Below are positions 8,836-18,496 of a stretch of 64,000 nt of DNA, piece by piece (the stretch's first letter is position 1; each line of letters opens with the position of its first letter). Made by a program: the position numbers and the translations under genes. The stretch is taken from NCBI GenBank assembly GCA_964291365.2, contig OZ219989.1, forward strand, positions 1,984,001 to 2,048,000. The letters are read 5' to 3'. This stretch comes from JBDWFY01 sp964291365 (lineage in GTDB: Bacteria; Pseudomonadota; Alphaproteobacteria; Rhizobiales; Stappiaceae). A model generated the notes under the pieces. The model saw only the letters and a list, made by a program, of their open reading frames with translations. It had not been told where the DNA came from and searched no databases.

Positions 8836-9708
8836 ATGGCAACAAAAGCATCACGTGCTGCGGCTCGGGCGATGATATCACCTTCAGTAATTCTTTTACT
8901 TGGTTGGATGCTTATTCCGCTGAGTCTTACCATATATTTTTCATTTCTCCGTTACAATCTATTACAACCTGGAGAAAACCCATTTTCTGGATTTGAAAAT
9001 TACTATTGGTTCATTACCGACCCTAGTTTTACAGATGCAATGCAAAACACCTTAGTTTTGGTCGCAGGTGTACTGTTAATCACTGTAATTGGAGGGATTC
9101 TGTTGTCGTTGTTGTTAGACCAACCGATGTGGGGACGCGGATTAATTCGAATAATGGTCATTGCACCATTTTTTGTAATGCCGACAGTTTCCGGTTTAAT
9201 TTGGAAAAATCTATTTATGAATCCTGTAAATGGAATATTCGGACACTTAGCACAATTTTTAGGAATTCAACCTATTGAATTTTTTAGTCAAATTCCTTTG
9301 TTATCAATTATCGGTATTGTTAGTTGGCAATGGTTGCCATTTGCAACACTAATTTTATTCACCGCATTACAGTCCCTTGATCAGGAGCAACTAGAAGCTG
9401 CTGAAATGGATGGTGCAAACTGGTTTTCACGTTTTTGGTTTATCATGCTACCACATTTAGCAAGAGCGATAACTGTTGTAATTCTAATTCAAACAATTTT
9501 TCTCTTATCAATTTTTGCTGAAATTTTAGTGACTACGAATGGTGGTCCCGGTACTTCAACTACCAACCTTACCTATTTGATCTATGTTTCATCGCTATTA
9601 CAGTTTGATGTTGGTGCTGGTAGTGCTGGTGGTGTAATTGCAATTATTCTTGCAAATATTGTTGCAATATTCCTAATGCGGATGATTGGTAAGAATTTAG
9701 ACGCGTGA
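8836..9708 (+). CDS. smoF: Polyol ABC transporter permease (MalF type)
   Basis: A 290-residue inner-membrane permease with about six hydrophobic segments and the cytoplasmic EAA loop (EAAEMDGANWFSRFWFIMLP, near residues 193-212) that docks on the ATPase. It is preceded by a run of seven G (8824-8830) that probably serves as an extended ribosome-binding site. It lies between the binding-protein gene and the second permease in the order known from sorbitol/mannitol operons. It ends 9 bp before the next start. It would form a heterodimer with the next permease to import a sugar alcohol. Confidence 0.9.
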   Translation: MATKASRAAARAMISPSVILLLGWMLIPLSLTIYFSFLRYNLLQPGENPFSGFENYYWFITDPSFTDAMQNTLVLVAGVLLITVIGGILLSLLLDQPMWGRGLIRIMVIAPFFVMPTVSGLIWKNLFMNPVNGIFGHLAQFLGIQPIEFFSQIPLLSIIGIVSWQWLPFATLILFTALQSLDQEQLEAAEMDGANWFSRFWFIMLPHLARAITVVILIQTIFLLSIFAEILVTTNGGPGTSTTNLTYLIYVSSLLQFDVGAGSAGGVIAIILANIVAIFLMRMIGKNLDA

Positions 9709-9717
9709 GGTAAAGAA

Positions 9718-10548
9718 ATGGCTAAAGCAGTTACAACCAAACGAAAAACATTGACTACAGTAATCGCAGGGTTAATCGCGTTTCTCATTTTCTTTCCAGT
9801 ATTATGGATGGTGGTGCTCTCCTTTAAAACTGAAGTTGATGCAATTCGTTCCCCTCTGGAGATATTAACGTCTACCTGGACAGTTGAAAGTTATGGAGTA
9901 GTGCAACAACGCTCAGATTATTTTAAACACTTCACCAATTCAGTCATAATTTCAATCGGATCGACCTTATTAGGATTGCTGATTGCTATTCCTGCAGCTT
10001 GGTCAATGGCGTTTGTTCCTGGAAAGCGAACCAAAGATGTACTAATGTGGATGCTCTCAACAAAAATGCTTCCACCAGTAGGTGTATTAATACCAATTTA
10101 TCTGATTTTTCGCGATCTAGGGCTACTTGATACTCGAACTGGATTAGTAATTGTATTAATGTTGATAAATTTACCCATTATAATATGGATGCTATTTACC
10201 TATTTTAAGGAAATTCCCGTTGACATTCTAGAAGCGGCTAGAATGGATGGTGCTTCACTTAAAAATGAGGTACTTTTTGTCTTGCTACCCATTGCTGTTC
10301 CCGGAATTGCATCAACGCTATTACTTAATATTATTCTTGCTTGGAATGAAGCATTTTGGACAATTAATCTCACTTCTGCTGATGCAGCTCCGCTAACTGC
10401 TTTTATTGCAAGTTATTCTAGTCCAGAAGGACTCTTTTATGCCAAATTGAGTGCCGCCAGTGTTATGGCAATTGCTCCTATATTAATTATGGGTTGGTTT
10501 AGCCAGAAACAATTAGTTCGTGGTATGACATTTGGCGCAGTAAAATAA
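9718..10548 (+). CDS. smoG: Polyol ABC transporter permease (MalG type)
   Basis: A 276-residue permease with an N-terminal membrane segment (LTTVIAGLIAFLIFFPVLWM), several further transmembrane helices and an EAA loop (EAARMDGASLKNEVLFVLLP, near 178-197). It partners with the MalF-type permease just upstream. The gene starts 10 bp after the previous stop and ends 12 bp before the ATPase gene, so translation is probably coupled. Both ends look complete. Confidence 0.9.
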   Translation: MAKAVTTKRKTLTTVIAGLIAFLIFFPVLWMVVLSFKTEVDAIRSPLEILTSTWTVESYGVVQQRSDYFKHFTNSVIISIGSTLLGLLIAIPAAWSMAFVPGKRTKDVLMWMLSTKMLPPVGVLIPIYLIFRDLGLLDTRTGLVIVLMLINLPIIIWMLFTYFKEIPVDILEAARMDGASLKNEVLFVLLPIAVPGIASTLLLNIILAWNEAFWTINLTSADAAPLTAFIASYSSPEGLFYAKLSAASVMAIAPILIMGWFSQKQLVRGMTFGAVK

Positions 10549-10560
10549 GGAATCAACAAA

Positions 10561-11565
10561 ATGGCACAAATTACGCTTGAAAAAGTTAGAAAATCATTTG
10601 GTGATATTGAAGTCATCCAACCGATCGATTTGACGATTGATGACGGTGAATTTGTTGTTTTCGTAGGTCCATCTGGATGTGGTAAGTCTACATTACTGCG
10701 TCTAATTGCTGGTTTAGAAGATGTAACTAGTGGTGAGATATGTGTCAACGGACAGGATGTAACTGGAATTCCTCCTGCAAAACGCGGCTTAGCGATGGTT
10801 TTTCAATCATATGCACTTTATCCACATATGACTGTTCGCAAAAATATTGCGTTTCCATTGCGAATGTCTGGTTTAGATCAAAGTGAACAAAATAAGCGAA
10901 TTGAAAATGTTGCTTCGGTACTTAACCTTACTGATTATCTTGACCGCAAACCCAGTCAGCTTTCTGGAGGGCAACGACAACGTGTCGCGATTGGTCGAGC
11001 AATCGTCCGAGAACCTACGGCATTTTTATTTGATGAGCCGCTTTCAAATCTGGATGCTGCGCTTCGAGTAGGTATGCGTGTGGAAATTTCAGAGTTACAC
11101 AATCGACTTGCAACAACAATGATTTATGTCACTCATGACCAAATTGAAGCAATGACAATGGCCGATAAAATTGTTGTACTCCAAAGCGGAAAAATTGAAC
11201 AGGTTGGGTCTCCATTGGATCTCTATCGTTCACCTGAGAACCTCTTTGTTGCTGGATTTATTGGAAGTCCGAAAATGAATTTTTTTACTGGCGAGGTTGC
11301 AACTAAGAATCAAGCCCACACTATCGGGGTTAGACCAGAACATATTGTTGCATCAGCAGATAAAGGAGACTGGCAGGGAACTGTAGGAGTGGCAGAGCAT
11401 CTGGGGTCAGATACATTCTTACATATTCATGAAACCGGTTTAACTGAGACAATTGTAGTCCGCGTCGGTGGTGAGTTTTCTCTGCAACATGGTGATAAAG
11501 TTTGGTTAACTCCCCTGCAAGACAAAATACATAAGTTTGATCAGGCAGGGCTCCGAATTTCATGA
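10561..11565 (+). CDS. smoK: Polyol ABC transporter ATP-binding protein (MalK/UgpC type)
   Basis: A 334-residue ATPase with Walker A GPSGCGKST (36-44), signature LSGGQ (134-138), Walker B FLFDEP (155-160), D-loop SNLDA, switch histidine in VTHDQ, and a C-terminal TOBE-like regulatory domain (GVRPEH). It would power the two permeases. All catalytic residues are present. The stop codon overlaps the start of the SDR gene by 4 bp (ATGA), typical of translational coupling. Confidence 0.93.
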   Translation: MAQITLEKVRKSFGDIEVIQPIDLTIDDGEFVVFVGPSGCGKSTLLRLIAGLEDVTSGEICVNGQDVTGIPPAKRGLAMVFQSYALYPHMTVRKNIAFPLRMSGLDQSEQNKRIENVASVLNLTDYLDRKPSQLSGGQRQRVAIGRAIVREPTAFLFDEPLSNLDAALRVGMRVEISELHNRLATTMIYVTHDQIEAMTMADKIVVLQSGKIEQVGSPLDLYRSPENLFVAGFIGSPKMNFFTGEVATKNQAHTIGVRPEHIVASADKGDWQGTVGVAEHLGSDTFLHIHETGLTETIVVRVGGEFSLQHGDKVWLTPLQDKIHKFDQAGLRIS

Positions 11566-12335
11566 AGCGTCTTGAAGGAAAGTCAGCGTTAATAACTGGC
11601 TCAGCCCGTGGTATTGGTAAAGCTTTTGCCAATGGATATGTTAATGAAGGTGCGACGGTCGCAATTGCTGATATTAATTTCAAAGCTGCACAAAATACTG
11701 CTTCTGAACTGGGGTCAATGTCCTTTCCAGTAGAATTAGACGTAACTAATCAGGATTCAATTGATAAATGTGTCAATAATGTAGTAAATAAAACCGGTAA
11801 GCTAGATATACTCATTAACTGTGCGGTATTATTTTCACTGGCACCAACAGTTGAAATTTCTCGAACTGACTTTGATGACCTCTATGCGGTTAATGTTGCT
11901 GGAACAATTTTTTCAATTCAAGCTGCCGCTAAACAAATGATCCAACAAGGTCATGGCGGTAAAATCATTAATCTTGCAAGTCAAGCAGGACGACGAGGTG
12001 AACCACTAGTGGCAGTCTATTGTTCGACTAAGGCGGCGATTATTTCTATTACTCAATCTACCGGGCTTGACCTAATACAATATGGTATAAATGTCAATGC
12101 CATCTCACCTGGAGTAGTTGAAGGTGAACATTGGGAAAACGTAGATTCATTATTTGCTAAATGGGAAAACAAAAAGATAGGTCAAAAGAAACAAGAAGTC
12201 GAGGCAAAGGTTCCTTATGGTCGATTTGGTAAGGCAGACGATCTGGTTGGAATGGCGATATTTCTAGCAACAAATGAAGCAGACTATATTGTTGCACAAA
12301 CCTATAATGTAGATGGTGGTCAATGGATGAGTTAG
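11562..12335 (+). CDS. smoS: SDR polyol dehydrogenase (sorbitol/L-iditol dehydrogenase type)
   Basis: A 257-residue short-chain dehydrogenase with the cofactor motif TGSARGIG (12-19), Asn111, Ser140 and the catalytic pair Tyr153/Lys157 (YCSTK). An Asp at the end of the second strand (ADIN) suggests NAD preference. By its place between the importer ATPase and mannitol dehydrogenase it matches SmoS, which oxidises sorbitol to fructose and galactitol to tagatose. It overlaps both neighbours (4 bp and 13 bp). Unusually, the common NNAG motif reads NCAV. The exact polyol substrate is inferred from context. Confidence 0.85.
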   Translation: MKRLEGKSALITGSARGIGKAFANGYVNEGATVAIADINFKAAQNTASELGSMSFPVELDVTNQDSIDKCVNNVVNKTGKLDILINCAVLFSLAPTVEISRTDFDDLYAVNVAGTIFSIQAAAKQMIQQGHGGKIINLASQAGRRGEPLVAVYCSTKAAIISITQSTGLDLIQYGINVNAISPGVVEGEHWENVDSLFAKWENKKIGQKKQEVEAKVPYGRFGKADDLVGMAIFLATNEADYIVAQTYNVDGGQWMS

Positions 12336-13819
12336 CGACAATTAATAAACCTGTGCAACTCAAAAATCGGAATTTGGATGTATTACCTCCACACATTAGA
12401 GTTCCAGAATATAACCGAAAACAATTAGCCGCTGGAATAGTACATATCGGAGTCGGTAATTTTCATCGCGCTCATCAGGCTTGGTATCTCCACCAATTGA
12501 TGCAGATGGGACTAGCCAAAAAATGGGGGATTTTGGGAGCAAGTGTCCGTACACAAGACCTAAAGCTTCGTGAAAAGTTAATCGAACAAGATATATTAAC
12601 AACGCTAATTGAATTGTCCCCAAAGGAATATTCTGCAGAAGTCATCGGGTCAATACTAGATTATATACCTATTGAAGCAGACAATGCATCGTTAATAAAG
12701 CAACTAGCTCAACCAGAAATTCGTATTGTCTCATTAACAATAACAGAGGGTGGTTATTTTTTTGACCCCGTGTCAAAACAATTTAATTCTCAACACCCAG
12801 ATATCATCCATGATTCACAAAATCCTGAGACACCCAAAACAGTCTTTGGGGCAATCATTGCCGCACTCAAAATTCGTCGTTTAGAAGGAGTTGGACCAAT
12901 CACAGGGCTAAGTTGTGATAACTTAGTCAATAATGGAACAATTTTTAAGAATACAGTAGTCTCATTTGCACAAATGACAGATCCAAATTTAGCTGATTGG
13001 ATTGAAGAGAACTGTACATTCCCAAATTCCATGGTGGATTGCATCGTTCCTGTTACTGGCCAACGAGAATTAGAGTTAGCTGAAGAATTTGGAATTGCTG
13101 ACTTAGCACCAGTAACTCATGAGAATTTTCGCCAATGGGTGATTGAAGATGAGTTTTGTAATGGTCGTCCAGAGCTGGAAAAAGTTGGTGTAACCTTTAC
13201 AAATGAGGTACATTTGTACGAATCTATGAAACTACGCATATTAAATGGTGGTCATCAAATCGTCGCAACTGCAGGTGAACTTCTTTCACTCAATACAATT
13301 TCACAATGTATGAATTCTCCTATAGTTCGAGATTTTTATCGGAAAGTTACAACTTTAGATATTGCACCACTTGTAAAGTCAGTTGAAAATATTTCAGCAG
13401 TTGAGTATGTAAAAGTTATTGAACAACGTTTTGCTAACCCAAAAATTGTTGATACCGTACAACGTATCACTTTTGATAGTTCTTCTCGGCATACCGGTTT
13501 CTTAATTCCAATCATACAAGATGCGGTAAATTCAAACACATCTCTTGATGGACTTACACTAACAGAGGCACTCTGGGCTAGGATGTGTACTGGAATTCGT
13601 GAAGATAACAGCAATTTTGAGTTAGCTGACCCTTGTCTTGATCAGTTACGAAAGGTTGCAAACGAAGCAAAATCAGAACCAATTCGTTGGATTCAGCAAC
13701 ACGAATTTTATGGTGAGCTAGCGACAGATTCTAGGTTTGCAGAGCGTTTTAAGTATTGGTTAAACAAAATAAATGAAGATGGTGTTGCATCCGCAGTTGA
13801 TTTCTATATCAACAACTGA
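12323..13819 (+). CDS. mtlK: Mannitol 2-dehydrogenase family oxidoreductase
   Basis: A 498-residue member of the polyol-specific long-chain dehydrogenase family, which oxidises mannitol or a related polyol to a ketose with NAD. Seen are the Rossmann start GVGNFHRAHQAWY (43-55) and the catalytic K-x4-N-x2-H element in KLRILNGGHQ near residues 303-311. The start ATG lies inside the end of the SDR gene (13-bp overlap), so the two are probably translated together. Length is normal. It is the last gene of the importer operon on this strand. Confidence 0.9.
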   Translation: MDELATINKPVQLKNRNLDVLPPHIRVPEYNRKQLAAGIVHIGVGNFHRAHQAWYLHQLMQMGLAKKWGILGASVRTQDLKLREKLIEQDILTTLIELSPKEYSAEVIGSILDYIPIEADNASLIKQLAQPEIRIVSLTITEGGYFFDPVSKQFNSQHPDIIHDSQNPETPKTVFGAIIAALKIRRLEGVGPITGLSCDNLVNNGTIFKNTVVSFAQMTDPNLADWIEENCTFPNSMVDCIVPVTGQRELELAEEFGIADLAPVTHENFRQWVIEDEFCNGRPELEKVGVTFTNEVHLYESMKLRILNGGHQIVATAGELLSLNTISQCMNSPIVRDFYRKVTTLDIAPLVKSVENISAVEYVKVIEQRFANPKIVDTVQRITFDSSSRHTGFLIPIIQDAVNSNTSLDGLTLTEALWARMCTGIREDNSNFELADPCLDQLRKVANEAKSEPIRWIQQHEFYGELATDSRFAERFKYWLNKINEDGVASAVDFYINN

Positions 13820-13910
13820 TTAAAGATTTAAGCAATAGCTTAGCTTTCACTAAAATAACTCGTAGCAGTTAAATTTATCTGCAGTTGTTATGATTGATAG
13901 TATAGTTAAA

Positions 13911-14426
13911 TTAGTTTTTGATTTGTTTTAATGTTGCATAAGATCGGTTTAAATGTACAAGTGGATTAGAATTTTCTGAAATTTCAATTTCAACAACTTC
14001 ACCAATTATAACATTATGTGTACCAACAAGTTTTGCCGACAACATTTTGCAATCAAAACTCACAACAGACCCTTTAACGCTAGGTGAACCGGTCAACATT
14101 TTATTCCACTTTGTACACGCAAACTTATCTGTTATAATCGATTTCTTTCTACCAGCAAAAGTTTCTGCAATATTGACTTGATCATCTCGTAAAATATTTA
14201 CACAAAATACACCATTAGATTCGACCTTAGGAGTAATTGCACAATCTTGGTGGACACAAACTAACAAAGTAGGATTTGCAGAATCTGCGCTAACAGATGA
14301 CATAGCTGAAATTGTAACGCCATCTTTTCCTGCAAAACCATCAGTCGTCAAAACACTTACTGTATTTGCAACGTGGCTCATACCATCCAAAAATTGATTT
14401 CGTAAATTATCAACCTTTTCAAGCAT
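13911..14426 (-). CDS. Flavin reductase-like FMN-binding protein
   Basis: A 171-residue split-barrel flavin reductase domain protein. Typical features are TVSVLTTDGFAGKDGVTISA near the N-terminus, the SVSADSANPTLLVCV core and GVFCVNILRDDQ. Such proteins reduce FMN or FAD with NAD(P)H, usually for a partner monooxygenase. No monooxygenase gene is seen here, so the partner is unknown. It converges on the importer operon and has its own upstream region. Length is normal. Confidence 0.85.
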   Translation of the reverse strand: MLEKVDNLRNQFLDGMSHVANTVSVLTTDGFAGKDGVTISAMSSVSADSANPTLLVCVHQDCAITPKVESNGVFCVNILRDDQVNIAETFAGRKKSIITDKFACTKWNKMLTGSPSVKGSVVSFDCKMLSAKLVGTHNVIIGEVVEIEISENSNPLVHLNRSYATLKQIKN

Positions 14427-14630
14427 TGAATTATCCTTACTGACTTATCAGCACTGGCAGTGTTAAAGTACCATGTTCAGAGAACCATATTATCAGCTAA
14501 ATTGAATTTCCGCAAATAAATTCAAGAGTAAAAGATTTAATGTTCGTTCAACTAATTATTGTTAAAAACCTTTGCAAGAAGACTGCAAAATTAAAATTGA
14601 AACCTAATCAATTACTAAGAAGTGTCAAGA

Positions 14631-16124
14631 TCACGTACACAATTGGTGTTTTTCTACCATAATGTCATTGAGCTTCTGCTGTTTTTCAAGCAGATCTTTC
14701 CAAACACTATAATTGGATTCCACTGGTAACTTTCCTTCACGTGATTGACACATTGCATCTGCGGCCGTTTCAAAATCAGGGAACCAACTAATTCCTTTCG
14801 CCGCGGTTATTCCTGCTCCTAATGCTGAAGCTTCTAATGATTTGCTTACTCGAACCGGTAGTCCAGTAGCATCAGCCACCATTTGTAACCACAATTCCGA
14901 ATTTGCTCCTCCACCCACGCTTATTATGTGGTCCAATTCTATTCCCTCCTTCCGCATATCGTTTACACAGCGGGCAATTGTTCCGGTTAAAGATTCTAAT
15001 ATTGCGCGATAAATATGCGCAGGACCATGATTTGTACTTAACCCAAAAAATGATGCACGCACATCAGCTGTCCAATATGGGTTCATACATCCAGATAAAT
15101 ATGGACTAACTAAAAGTCCCTGCGAACCAATGAAAATTTCTGCGGCATGTTTTTCCAAATTCAAGTAATCTTCAGAACTGGGGGTTTCATTTACAAATTT
15201 CTTCATAAACCAATCAACAAAATATGTTCCAGCCCGCACAACGCCCTCAAGAAAATAACCAGAATTTGTGGGCGAAATTACGGTTCGCCAAGACCTAGAA
15301 ATTTTGGGAGATTTATCCCAAGCTCCTATCACCAATGCGGTTCCGAGATTAAGATAGCCAGTTCCTCGTTTCATAGCATTTACACCCAAACCCGCACATT
15401 GTCCATCACCTCCAGCTGCATACAACGGTGTTCCAGTCTTTAAACCTGTCTGTTTTTCTGCTTCTATTGTAATATGTCCAATACAACTTCCTGAAGCAAC
15501 AGCAGGTGGCATTTGACTCTGTTTAATGCCAATTGGATCCAGAATAGTTCGCGACCATTCATTTTTTGTTATATCAAAAATTCCCCAAGGATCCGCTCCA
15601 GTCCAACTAGTGGTAATTTTTCCAGTTAACTTACCTGCCAAAAACCCCTGTACATCAACAATATTCGCGGTTTTATCCAAGATTTCAGGTTCATTCAATC
15701 GCATCCAATATAGTCGGTACAACACAGGGGTAACATTGACAGGTTTCCCTGTTAGCTGATGAATCTTTTCACTTGGAACAATTTCACAATATTTTTGTGT
15801 TAGGTCACGTGCCCGCTCATCTAACCAAACCATTCCAGGTCGCAGAGAATTATGTTGTTTATCTAAAAATCCAACTGTTTCACGTTGTATTGAAATCGCA
15901 ATTCCCAATGCATCACGTAAATCAACACAACGTCCTAGTTCCTGAATAGCTGAACAAAATGAAGTCCACCAATCAGCGGGATCTTGTTCAAATTGATCCG
16001 GTTGCGGGTTTGACATTGGAATTGGTACACGCCCTTCCCCTAAGACTTTGCCTGATTTTGACCACGCAATCACTTTTGTAGATTGGGTGGAACTATCAAC
16101 TCCAATTACGTATTCAGTTGACAT
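14631..16124 (-). CDS. FGGY-family carbohydrate kinase (xylulokinase-like)
   Basis: A 497-residue sugar kinase with the N-terminal phosphate loop GVDSSTQSTK and the catalytic Asp in GGDGQCAGLG. It probably phosphorylates the ketose formed by the polyol dehydrogenases. The frame extends four codons further to an ATG at 16136, but GGAG lies between the two methionines, six bases before the second, so I place the start at 16124. It is divergent from the glycerol-1-phosphate dehydrogenase-like gene at 16283, with about 160 bp of shared promoter region. Substrate (xylulose, ribulose or another ketose) is uncertain. Confidence 0.85.
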   Translation of the reverse strand: MSTEYVIGVDSSTQSTKVIAWSKSGKVLGEGRVPIPMSNPQPDQFEQDPADWWTSFCSAIQELGRCVDLRDALGIAISIQRETVGFLDKQHNSLRPGMVWLDERARDLTQKYCEIVPSEKIHQLTGKPVNVTPVLYRLYWMRLNEPEILDKTANIVDVQGFLAGKLTGKITTSWTGADPWGIFDITKNEWSRTILDPIGIKQSQMPPAVASGSCIGHITIEAEKQTGLKTGTPLYAAGGDGQCAGLGVNAMKRGTGYLNLGTALVIGAWDKSPKISRSWRTVISPTNSGYFLEGVVRAGTYFVDWFMKKFVNETPSSEDYLNLEKHAAEIFIGSQGLLVSPYLSGCMNPYWTADVRASFFGLSTNHGPAHIYRAILESLTGTIARCVNDMRKEGIELDHIISVGGGANSELWLQMVADATGLPVRVSKSLEASALGAGITAAKGISWFPDFETAADAMCQSREGKLPVESNYSVWKDLLEKQQKLNDIMVEKHQLCT

Positions 16125-16282
16125 CACTAACTCCAAGACATAATTGTAAAATTATTGTTTGACATTATACAAGGATAATCATAAATCTAAATTTTTCACT
16201 TTTTCGAATTTTTAAGATTATAATAACAAAAGGCAAGTAAAAGTTATCAAGCCAAAAATCAATTTTAAAATTGGAATAGCGT

Positions 16283-17638
16283 ATGTCCCCTACTTCGCAA
16301 GTTTCACAACTTGAACATTTACCTGAGAGCAAAACTGAACTAATTGATGAAATTTGTAATGGTACTTGGGTTAATCCACAAAATGGCAAAACATATCCAC
16401 CTGCACAATTTGACAATATCATTATATCAGAGAGTTTGAAAGGTTGGACGACAAGACTAATTGAAAGTATTGGAATGAAATCAGATTTTGCTGTTGTTTG
16501 TGATGAAAATACCTACTCAGTTTTGGGAAATCGTATTACAGAAGAGTTATCAAGAGCAGGTCTGACGGATTCAATTGTATATACCAATCCACACGCTAAC
16601 CAAGCAACTGTACGAGAATTAGCAAAAAAAATAAAACCTTACAACGGAATTATTGCCGTTGGAACTGGTACAATCAATGATTTAACTAAACACGCGTCTT
16701 TCATTAATAAACAAAAGTACTGTGTTTTTGCCACCGCCGGTTCAATGAATGGTTATACATCTTCAACGGCATCTATCACACTTGATTCTGGATTGAAAGT
16801 GTCACTGCCTTCACAAGCACCAATCGGTTTCTTTGTTGATTTAGAAATCTGTGCAACTGCTCCTGCTTGGTTAAACGCGGCTGGATTTGGAGATTGTATT
16901 TGTCGTTCAGTAGCACAGATTGACTGGTGGATGTCCCATCGTTTACTGGATACTACATACATGCAAGAGCCATATCTAATTGAAATATTTGAAGAGCAGA
17001 AACTAATGAAACAAGCGGCAGGAATCGCTTCTGGAGATTTGGAAGCAATCACTACTTTATTTCGATTATTAACCTTATGTGGATTAGGTGTTACATTTAC
17101 TGGTGTTTCAAACCATGGGTCTATGGGTGAACATCAAATTTCACATTACATTGATTGTTTTGCCGGGAATAAACACCCAGGATCATTACATGGCCAACAA
17201 GTCGGAGTTACTTCATTAACAATGGCAAGACTTCAGCACAAATATCTCAAAAGTGCAAATCCACCTGAAATTTTACCAACAAAAATTGATCCCAAAGATA
17301 TGTCTGCTCGTATGGGGAAAGAAATTGCAGCTCAATGTGTGAATGAGTTCCGAAAGAAAGCATTTGACCAAAAGAGTGCAGACAAATTCAATGACCGATT
17401 GCAAAAAATATGGCCTGAACTTCGGGAGGAATGTTTGAACATGGCAATTTCACCAGCAACTTTACAAGGTTATTTGGAAGCGGCGGGAGGACCAAGTTCT
17501 GCAAAGGCTTTAAACATTCCAATTGACTTTTATCAAGAAGCTGTCTGTCATGCACATGAAATGCGAGATCGTTTTTCATTTGCCGACATCGCATGTGATG
17601 CTGGTGAACTAAAAAGCTTTGCGGCTGAGGAAAATTAA
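16283..17638 (+). CDS. sn-glycerol-1-phosphate dehydrogenase-like protein (AraM/EgsA type)
   Basis: A 451-residue iron/zinc-dependent dehydrogenase of the glycerol-1-phosphate dehydrogenase group. The nucleotide region reads GTGTINDLTK, and the metal ligands can be placed: Asp in GFGDCICR, His in SMGEHQISHYID and His in PGSLHGQQVG. The family reduces dihydroxyacetone phosphate with NAD(P)H to sn-glycerol-1-phosphate. It is followed 3 bp later by a HAD phosphatase; in Bacillus subtilis the araL (HAD phosphatase) and araM genes are similarly neighbours. It is somewhat longer than typical EgsA. An activity on another phospho-sugar is possible. Confidence 0.82.
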   Translation: MSPTSQVSQLEHLPESKTELIDEICNGTWVNPQNGKTYPPAQFDNIIISESLKGWTTRLIESIGMKSDFAVVCDENTYSVLGNRITEELSRAGLTDSIVYTNPHANQATVRELAKKIKPYNGIIAVGTGTINDLTKHASFINKQKYCVFATAGSMNGYTSSTASITLDSGLKVSLPSQAPIGFFVDLEICATAPAWLNAAGFGDCICRSVAQIDWWMSHRLLDTTYMQEPYLIEIFEEQKLMKQAAGIASGDLEAITTLFRLLTLCGLGVTFTGVSNHGSMGEHQISHYIDCFAGNKHPGSLHGQQVGVTSLTMARLQHKYLKSANPPEILPTKIDPKDMSARMGKEIAAQCVNEFRKKAFDQKSADKFNDRLQKIWPELREECLNMAISPATLQGYLEAAGGPSSAKALNIPIDFYQEAVCHAHEMRDRFSFADIACDAGELKSFAAEEN

Positions 17639-17641
17639 AAG

Positions 17642-18445
17642 ATGCGGTCAATTTCAGAAATGTCGGCTCAAACTGTTGCCGGGATAAAAGTATTGTTTTG
17701 CGATATTGATGATACCATCACAACGGATGGATATTTGACTGCTGACGCTTACAAATGTCTTGAAGAATTGACGAATGTTGGTATTGCTGTTGCGGCAATC
17801 ACTGGTCGACCTGCTGGCTGGTGTGACATGATCGCTAGATTTTGGCCAGTAAAAGGAGTCATCGGTGAAAATGGGGCTTTTTATTACACTTATGACCACA
17901 AAAACAAAAAGATGATCAGAAAATTACATCCTGATGTTAAACAGGAAATCGACCGCACAGATCGTTTTGATAAAATTAAATCTCGAGTACTGATGGAGGT
18001 CAAAGGAGCTGCAATTGCTTCCGATCAATCATTCCGCATCGCTGACCTTGCGATAGATTTCTGTGAAGACGTTGCCCCCCTTTCACAACTAGATATCAAT
18101 AAGATAAAAACAATTTTTGAAGAAGAAGGAGCTACCGCAAAAATCTCTTCAATCCACGTCAATGGTTGGTTTGGTTCATATGATAAATTGACAATGACGA
18201 AAATATTTGCAGCTGATATTTTAGGACTTGACATCAACACTACAAATGATGCTATAATATTTGTTGGTGATAGTCCAAATGATTCACCGTTGTTTGAATT
18301 CTTTCAAAATTCGATTGGTGTCGCAAACTTAAGAGAATTTGAGCAACTATTGGTAGCGAAACCAAAGTGGATTGCAAATCATAAAAGTGGTAAAGGGTTT
18401 CGGGAAATAGTAGACATAATACTAAATTTCCAGCGAGATGTCTGA
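17642..18445 (+). CDS. HAD-superfamily sugar phosphatase
   Basis: A 267-residue HAD hydrolase of the Cof/SPP (type IIB cap) kind. The nucleophile motif is DIDDT (21-25), there is a TGRPAGW motif II region, and the acidic motif IV is VGDSPNDSP near 208-216. It probably dephosphorylates a small sugar or polyol phosphate. It starts 3 bp after the upstream dehydrogenase gene with GAGGA as ribosome-binding site, so the two are co-expressed. Product of the upstream enzyme as substrate is inference. Confidence 0.85.
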   Translation: MRSISEMSAQTVAGIKVLFCDIDDTITTDGYLTADAYKCLEELTNVGIAVAAITGRPAGWCDMIARFWPVKGVIGENGAFYYTYDHKNKKMIRKLHPDVKQEIDRTDRFDKIKSRVLMEVKGAAIASDQSFRIADLAIDFCEDVAPLSQLDINKIKTIFEEEGATAKISSIHVNGWFGSYDKLTMTKIFAADILGLDINTTNDAIIFVGDSPNDSPLFEFFQNSIGVANLREFEQLLVAKPKWIANHKSGKGFREIVDIILNFQRDV

Positions 18446-18496
18446 GAATCATCCCTCTCAATTTTTTAAGATTATTTAAATTCCAATGGAGGTAAA